From Paenibacillus sambharensis (GTDB lineage: Bacteria; Bacillota; Bacilli; Paenibacillales; Paenibacillaceae): a stretch of 64,000 nucleotides of DNA. Where the stretch lies: the NCBI RefSeq assembly GCF_003233845.1, contig NZ_QKRB01000057.1:248001-312000 (forward strand), read 5' to 3'. The notes beneath the pieces were generated by a model. The model searched no databases. It was not told where the DNA came from and worked only from the letters and a program-made list of their open reading frames with translations. The stretch's first letter is position 1. Every line of letters begins with the position of its first letter. Made by a program: the position numbers and the translations under genes. Positions 59,303 through 64,000 of the stretch are shown here, piece after piece.

Positions 59303-59329
59303 GCTCCTGCCTGTGCAGGGGCTTTTTTT
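59303..59329 (+). terminator. Attenuator terminator of the trp leader
   Basis: GCTCCTGC (59303-59310), loop CTGT, GCAGGGGC (59315-59322) and seven T, ending 25 bases before the trpE start. It begins about 130 bases after the TRAP region. Confidence 0.88.
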
Positions 59330-59354
59330 ATATTCCAATAGGGAGGGATAAGAG

Positions 59355-60905
59355 ATGACGAGCGAGCGCAACGAAGTAATCCGCATGGCGGCCGAATACA
59401 ATCTGATACCGATTGCCCGTCATATCATGGCTGATACCGAAACGCCGATCCGGCTGTTTCAGCACTTTTGCAAAGAAGAGCGTGCATTCCTGCTGGAAAG
59501 CGTGGAGGGAGGCGTCAAGTGGGCGCGTTACTCCTTTATTGGAACCGATCCGTTCATGATGATTCGCGGCAAGAACGGCCGGATGGTCCTGGAGCGGGAG
59601 GGTCAGACGTTTGAGCTGAACGACAAGCCTTTGGAGCTGTTAAAAGCGCATCTTCGGGCTTACCGCAGTCCCTCGCTTCCTGACCTCCCGCCTTTTACCG
59701 GCGGAGCGATCGGATTTTTCGGGTATGACCTTCTTCAATATTATGAGAAGCTGCCGGCCCACCGGCTGGATGATCTGCAGATGAGCGACCTGCAATTTAT
59801 GTTTTGTGACCAGATCATTGTCTTTGATCACTTCAAGCAGCATATCCAGGTGATCGGTAATGTGCATATCCGGAAAGGCGCTGCTGATGCGGAGATCAAT
59901 GAAGCGTATGACCGCACGCTGCGCCGTATAGAGGCGGTTATCGAGCGGATGCAGCAGCCAGTCCCTTACCCGCTTGTCGCCGGCGGCTCACCGCCTGAAG
60001 ATCCTGAGCTTGGCGATGTGAAGTCCAACCTGACCAAGCAGCAGTTTATGAACAATGTGGATAAGGCGAAGGAATACATCCGTGCCGGTGATATTTTCCA
60101 AGTGGTGCTGTCCCAGCGCTTCCATATCGAGACGAGTGTGGACCCCCTGCATGTATACCGGGTGTTGAGGACGATGAATCCGTCGCCCTACATGTATTAT
60201 CTGAAGATGGACGATGAAGTGATCGTCGGCACGTCCCCCGAGGCGCTTGTGAAAGTGGATGGCGGTAAGGTTGAGACCCGGCCGATCGCAGGCACACGGC
60301 ACCGCGGGCGCACGCCGGAAGAAGATGCTGCTCTGGAAAAGGAGCTGCTGGCCGATGAGAAGGAGCGGGCCGAGCATCTGATGCTGGTGGATCTAGGCCG
60401 TAACGACATCGGGCGTGTGGCCGAGTTCGGAACAGTTCGATGTGATGCATACATGGAGATCGAGCGGTACTCTCATGTCATGCATATCGTTTCCAATGTG
60501 TCGGGCCAGCTGCGCAAGGACAAGGATTTCTTCGATGCCTTCGTCTCCTGCATGCCGGCTGGAACGGTATCCGGCGCTCCAAAGCTGCGGGCAATGGAGA
60601 TTATCGCAGAGCTGGAAAACGAAGCACGCGGAGCGTATGCCGGCGCCATCGGCTACCTGGGTTTTGGCGGCAGCCTGAACACCTGCATCACGATTCGGAC
60701 GATCATATTCAAACACGGCAGAGCCTATGTCCAGGCAGGAGCCGGTATCGTATGGGATTCCATCCCTGAGAATGAATACATGGAAACCGTAAATAAAGCC
60801 AAGGCACTGCTGAAAGCGATCCGGACAGCGGAAGCCATGTTCCCTGTTAAGGAAAAGAAGGCAGCCGGCAGTATGATAAACATGGATTATTATCACAGGG
60901 TATAG
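59355..60905 (+). CDS. trpE: Anthranilate synthase component I
   Basis: Makes anthranilate from chorismate with ammonia supplied by a glutamine amidotransferase. LLES near the N terminus is the tryptophan feedback site; the catalytic part has DIFQVVLSQRF, PSPYMYYL, GTRHRGRTPEED, VDLGRNDIGR and GAPKLRAMEII. 516 residues, not fused to TrpG; no trpG is in the window, so a shared PabA-type subunit is likely elsewhere. GGGAGGG upstream. Under TRAP attenuation. Confidence 0.97.
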   Translation: MTSERNEVIRMAAEYNLIPIARHIMADTETPIRLFQHFCKEERAFLLESVEGGVKWARYSFIGTDPFMMIRGKNGRMVLEREGQTFELNDKPLELLKAHLRAYRSPSLPDLPPFTGGAIGFFGYDLLQYYEKLPAHRLDDLQMSDLQFMFCDQIIVFDHFKQHIQVIGNVHIRKGAADAEINEAYDRTLRRIEAVIERMQQPVPYPLVAGGSPPEDPELGDVKSNLTKQQFMNNVDKAKEYIRAGDIFQVVLSQRFHIETSVDPLHVYRVLRTMNPSPYMYYLKMDDEVIVGTSPEALVKVDGGKVETRPIAGTRHRGRTPEEDAALEKELLADEKERAEHLMLVDLGRNDIGRVAEFGTVRCDAYMEIERYSHVMHIVSNVSGQLRKDKDFFDAFVSCMPAGTVSGAPKLRAMEIIAELENEARGAYAGAIGYLGFGGSLNTCITIRTIIFKHGRAYVQAGAGIVWDSIPENEYMETVNKAKALLKAIRTAEAMFPVKEKKAAGSMINMDYYHRV

Positions 60906-60914
60906 GAGGAATCA

Positions 60915-61964
60915 ATGATGGCGGATACGATATCGATGCAGCAGGCACTGCAGCAGCTTGTAGGCGGCAAGGATTTGAACCGTGTGCAGTCCAGGCAGGT
61001 GATGGACCTGATTATGCAGGGGGAAGCAACTCCGGCGCAGATAGCTGGCGTCGTTACAGCACTCCGCATGAAGGGTGAGACGGAGGAGGAAATTACAGGC
61101 TTTGCAGAGGCAATGCGGGCTTGTTCAAACCGGGTGGAGACAGAGCAGGAAGGGCTGCTGGACACCTGCGGAACCGGTGGATCAGGGATTCACAAGTTTA
61201 ACATTTCGACAGCTTCGGCGATCATCGCAGCGGCCGGCGGCGTCCGGGTCGCCAAGCACGGGAATCGTGCCATGTCCGGCAAAGCCGGGAGCGCGGATGT
61301 TCTGGAGGCGCTGGGCGTTCAGATCAATCTGACGTCCGAAGAAGCCGGGAGATGCCTGGATGACATTGGGATCTGCTTCATGTTCGCGCAGCTGTACCAC
61401 CCGTCGCTGCGTCATGCCGCAGTTCCCCGCCGAGAGCTCGGTGTGCGGACCATCTTTAATATGCTGGGCCCGCTGACCAATCCAGCCGGGGCAGACCGTC
61501 AGCTGCTGGGTCTGTACGACCGTTCACGAACGGAGACGGTGGCAGCTGTGTTAGGCAGATTAGGTCTGAAGAGAGCGGTGGTCGTCAGCAGTCACGATGG
61601 TCTGGATGAAATCAGTATTTCGGATGCCACCCAAATCTCCGAGCTGCAGGGCGGCACCGTCAGAACCTATGACATTACGCCGGAAGAGCTTGGACTGCAG
61701 CGGCGTCCGATTGGTGAAGTGCTTGGTGGCGACGCCGCTGAGAATGCGGATATAATTAGAAGAATCTTCGCTGGTGAAGAGAGGTCAGCATACCGGGATA
61801 TCGTGCTGGCTAATGCTGGCGCCTGCTTGTATGTCGGCGGCGTGGCGGATTCCCTGCAGGAGGGTGTGCAAGCAGCAGGTGAGCTGATTGACACAGGCAA
61901 AGCGCAGGGCAAGCTGACAGAATTGATTCTCAAGACAGGAGAGTTGACCCATGTTTCTGGATAA
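60915..61964 (+). CDS. trpD: Anthranilate phosphoribosyltransferase
   Basis: Joins anthranilate and PRPP. LDTCGTGGSGIHKFNISTASA (pyrophosphate loop), KHGNRAMSGKAGSADVLEALG and FAQLYHPSLRHAAVPRRELGVRTIFNMLGPLTNPA region are diagnostic; it is 349 residues. AGGAGG is six bases before the ATG. Its end overlaps the trpC start by 14 bases. Confidence 0.97.
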   Translation: MMADTISMQQALQQLVGGKDLNRVQSRQVMDLIMQGEATPAQIAGVVTALRMKGETEEEITGFAEAMRACSNRVETEQEGLLDTCGTGGSGIHKFNISTASAIIAAAGGVRVAKHGNRAMSGKAGSADVLEALGVQINLTSEEAGRCLDDIGICFMFAQLYHPSLRHAAVPRRELGVRTIFNMLGPLTNPAGADRQLLGLYDRSRTETVAAVLGRLGLKRAVVVSSHDGLDEISISDATQISELQGGTVRTYDITPEELGLQRRPIGEVLGGDAAENADIIRRIFAGEERSAYRDIVLANAGACLYVGGVADSLQEGVQAAGELIDTGKAQGKLTELILKTGELTHVSG

Positions 61965-62748
61965 AATCGTAGCCGCGAAGCGGCATGAAGTACAAGTGCT
62001 GGCTGAAACTTTTTCCTTACCCGAGATTGAACGGAAGATCGCTGGTATGCCGGCATGCAAAGGCTTCGAGCAAGCGCTCAGAACGAGACGTAAACGCCCG
62101 ATGGGACTGATTGCCGAGGTTAAGAAGGCATCGCCCTCCAAAGGGCTGATCCGGGAGGATTTCCACCCGGTGGAGCTGGCGAAGACGTATGAGGAAGCCG
62201 GAGCGGACTGTATCTCCGTGCTGACAGACGCCGATTTTTTTCAAGGCTCGAACGATTATTTGAGCGAGGTTCGCAAGCATGTGCAGGTTCCGCTGCTTCG
62301 CAAGGATTTTACCATTGACTACCGCCAAGTCTATGAAGCCAGAGCCATCGGTGCAGATGCGATTCTGCTGATTGCCGCCATTCTTACATCCAGCCAAGTG
62401 GACGAATATATGGATCTGGCCCGCTCTCTTGGTATGGACGTACTTGTTGAGGTCCATGACCGGAAGGAGCTGGAAACTATACTGGAGCTTGGCAAGGCGA
62501 CCCTGATTGGCGTGAATAACCGGAATTTGAAGACGTTCGAAACCAATCTGGCCGTGACCGAAGCACTGGCGGACCTGATTCCTGCTAATGCTCTCCTGAT
62601 TAGCGAAAGCGGAATTGGCGGACCGGCTGATATCGATTACCTGTCCGGTGCAGGCGCACAGGGCGTGCTGATCGGTGAGCATTTTATGCGTCAGCAAGAT
62701 GTCGGGGAGGCCGTACATAAGCTGCTGGGCCCGGTGACTACGAAATGA
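61951..62748 (+). CDS. trpC: Indole-3-glycerol phosphate synthase
   Basis: Closes the indole ring. MFLDKIVAAKRHEV at the start, EVKKASPSKGLIREDF with the catalytic lysine, VPLLRKDFTIDYRQVYEARAIGADAILLI and NNRNLKTFE, SESGI; (beta/alpha)8 barrel of 265 residues. Overlaps trpD by 14 bases and trpF by four. Confidence 0.97.
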   Translation: MFLDKIVAAKRHEVQVLAETFSLPEIERKIAGMPACKGFEQALRTRRKRPMGLIAEVKKASPSKGLIREDFHPVELAKTYEEAGADCISVLTDADFFQGSNDYLSEVRKHVQVPLLRKDFTIDYRQVYEARAIGADAILLIAAILTSSQVDEYMDLARSLGMDVLVEVHDRKELETILELGKATLIGVNNRNLKTFETNLAVTEALADLIPANALLISESGIGGPADIDYLSGAGAQGVLIGEHFMRQQDVGEAVHKLLGPVTTK

Positions 62749-63407
62749 GGACGCGCATCAAGATATGCGGCCTGATGGACAGCAGTATGATAAGACAGAT
62801 GAACGGCCTTCCGGTTAACGAGATTGGTCTTGTATTTGCGAAGAGCAGGAGACAGGTCAGCGCGGAACAGGCAGTGGAGCTGGTAGCGGCAGCTGCAGAC
62901 ATTACAGGAGCAGAGAACAAGCGTCCGCGAACGGTTGGTGTCTTCGTTAATGCGGATACCGGCGAGCTGGACAGGCTGCTTCCGGCCGCTCCGCTGGATG
63001 TCGTTCAGCTGCATGGGCAGGAATCGCCCGAGCTGTGCCGAACCATTAAAGACAGGTTCGAGGTTGAAGTGTGGAAGGTATTTTCCGTCGCACCCCATGA
63101 TGATAAGAACGCTGCTCTATTGAAGCTTGAGCCATATGCAGGCACGGTAGACGCGGTCCTGATTGATACAGCAGGCGGCGGAACAGGAGAAGCGTTCGAT
63201 TGGACCGTAATTGACGGTTATAAGGAAGCTGCTGCTCAGATCGGTGTTCCGCTTTATGTAGCAGGCGGTCTGCACCCTGACAACATCGGTGAGCTGATTA
63301 AGAGCTACAGGCCGGATGGAGTGGATGTCTCGAGCGGAGTGGAAACAGATGGCGTGAAGGACTTTGCCAAAATAAAAGCTTTTGTGGAAAGGGTGGGTAC
63401 AGCATGA
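62745..63407 (+). CDS. trpF: Phosphoribosylanthranilate isomerase
   Basis: Amadori isomerisation before TrpC action. KICGLMDSS with the catalytic cysteine, [37 protein letters not shown] with the catalytic aspartate, and [18 protein letters not shown] at the end. 220 residues. Starts within the trpC stop and its stop contains the trpB start. Confidence 0.96.
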   Translation: MRTRIKICGLMDSSMIRQMNGLPVNEIGLVFAKSRRQVSAEQAVELVAAAADITGAENKRPRTVGVFVNADTGELDRLLPAAPLDVVQLHGQESPELCRTIKDRFEVEVWKVFSVAPHDDKNAALLKLEPYAGTVDAVLIDTAGGGTGEAFDWTVIDGYKEAAAQIGVPLYVAGGLHPDNIGELIKSYRPDGVDVSSGVETDGVKDFAKIKAFVERVGTA

Positions 63408-64000
63408 ATCAAGTTCCTGATCAGCAGGGGCGTTTCGGAAAGTTTGGCGGACGTTACGTGCCGGAAACCTTAATGAACGCACTCATTGAGCTGGAGGAGG
63501 CCTATCAGCATTATTCGAAGGATCCCGATTTTATCGCGGAAGTCCGTTATCTCCTGAATAAATATTCGGGCCGGCCAACCTCGCTTTATTATGCAGAACG
63601 GCTCACGAAGCATCTTGGCGGTGCCAAAATCTACTTGAAGCGGGAAGACTTGAATCATACCGGCGCGCACAAGATCAACAACACAATCGGCCAGGGCGTG
63701 CTTGCCAAACGGATGGGCAAAACCAAGATTATCGCCGAAACGGGTGCTGGACAGCACGGCGTGGCATCCGCTACGGTAGCGGCTCTGCTGGGCATGGAAT
63801 GTAAGGTGTTCATGGGTGAAGAAGATACGAAGCGGCAGCAGCTGAATGTATTCCGCATGAACCTGCTAGGTGCAGAGGTAGTGCCTGTTACTTCGGGGAC
63901 ACGGACGCTGAAGGATGCCTGCAACGAAACGCTGCGGTACTGGGTGAGCCATGTCGATGATACCTACTATATACTTGGTTCGGTTACAGGACCGCATCCT
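63404..64000 (+). CDS. trpB: Tryptophan synthase beta chain (partial, cut by window end)
   Basis: The first 199 residues: [21 protein letters not shown], the PLP lysine in [12 protein letters not shown], and [19 protein letters not shown]. Makes tryptophan from indole and serine. Translation is coupled to trpF by a four-base overlap. The frame is open at the window end; the enzyme is normally about 400 residues, and trpA probably follows. Confidence 0.96.
   Translation, partial: MNQVPDQQGRFGKFGGRYVPETLMNALIELEEAYQHYSKDPDFIAEVRYLLNKYSGRPTSLYYAERLTKHLGGAKIYLKREDLNHTGAHKINNTIGQGVLAKRMGKTKIIAETGAGQHGVASATVAALLGMECKVFMGEEDTKRQQLNVFRMNLLGAEVVPVTSGTRTLKDACNETLRYWVSHVDDTYYILGSVTGPHP

Overview
The window reads as a chromosomal segment of a spore-forming Firmicute of the Paenibacillus type (GC near 53 percent, strong GGAGG ribosome binding sites, frequent TTG and GTG starts). 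This rests on gene content and order: sporulation and germination genes (spoVAF, ytfJ, spmAB, dacB, ypeB, spoVIF, spoIVA), res genes, and the futalosine-type menaquinone genes mqnA/ubiX/ubiA inside the hepS-hepT cluster. Gene order follows the Bacillus subtilis spoVA-lysA-rib-scp-res-serA-ypb-gudB-cmk-der-spoIVA-hbs-mtrB-hep-aro-trp backbone, as I remember it, with local losses and insertions. No insertion sequence, phage, CRISPR array or rRNA was seen.

Layout: 1-3.3 kb, the end of spoVAF, lysA, two minus-strand membrane proteins and ppiB. 3.4-7.3 kb, an FMN riboswitch followed by ribD-ribE-ribBA-ribH. 7.3-13.6 kb, chromosome condensation (scpA, scpB), spore genes (DUF2953, ytfJ, dacB, spmA, spmB) and rluB. 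13.7-19.4 kb, resABCDE for cytochrome c maturation and respiratory signalling. 19.5-26.9 kb, serA behind a leader with an intrinsic terminator, a rhodanese, a CPBP protease/metallophosphoesterase unit, a polysaccharide deacetylase and a MecA-type adaptor. 27-34.4 kb, gudB, prsW, ypeB, a PilZ protein, cmk, plsC and an S1-domain protein. 34.5-44 kb, yphA, YIEGIA and its partner, der, plsY, gpsA, spoVIF, a five-gene unit with two ferredoxins and a nucleotidyltransferase-like protein, then spoIVA. 44.2-47.9 kb, a sugar-type ABC transporter set between spoIVA and hbs. 48-55.1 kb, hbs, tRNA-Pro, mtrB (TRAP), heptaprenyl diphosphate synthase and menaquinone genes, ndk. 55.1-64 kb, cheR, a small helical protein, aroC-aroB-aroH, the TRAP-type trp leader and trpEDCFB (trpB cut by the window end).

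The genes link into few themes: chorismate flows from aroC into both the trp operon and the MqnA menaquinone route; menaquinone and Res genes serve respiration; mtrB encodes the regulator whose GAG/UAG-rich target lies about 10 kb downstream. The least explained parts are the ferredoxin/nucleotidyltransferase unit (39845-42075), the GC-rich possible pseudoknot upstream of spoIVA (42295-42540), the transporter with a Crp/Fnr-like palindrome, and several intergenic hairpins whose 3' arm contains the next gene's Shine-Dalgarno sequence.
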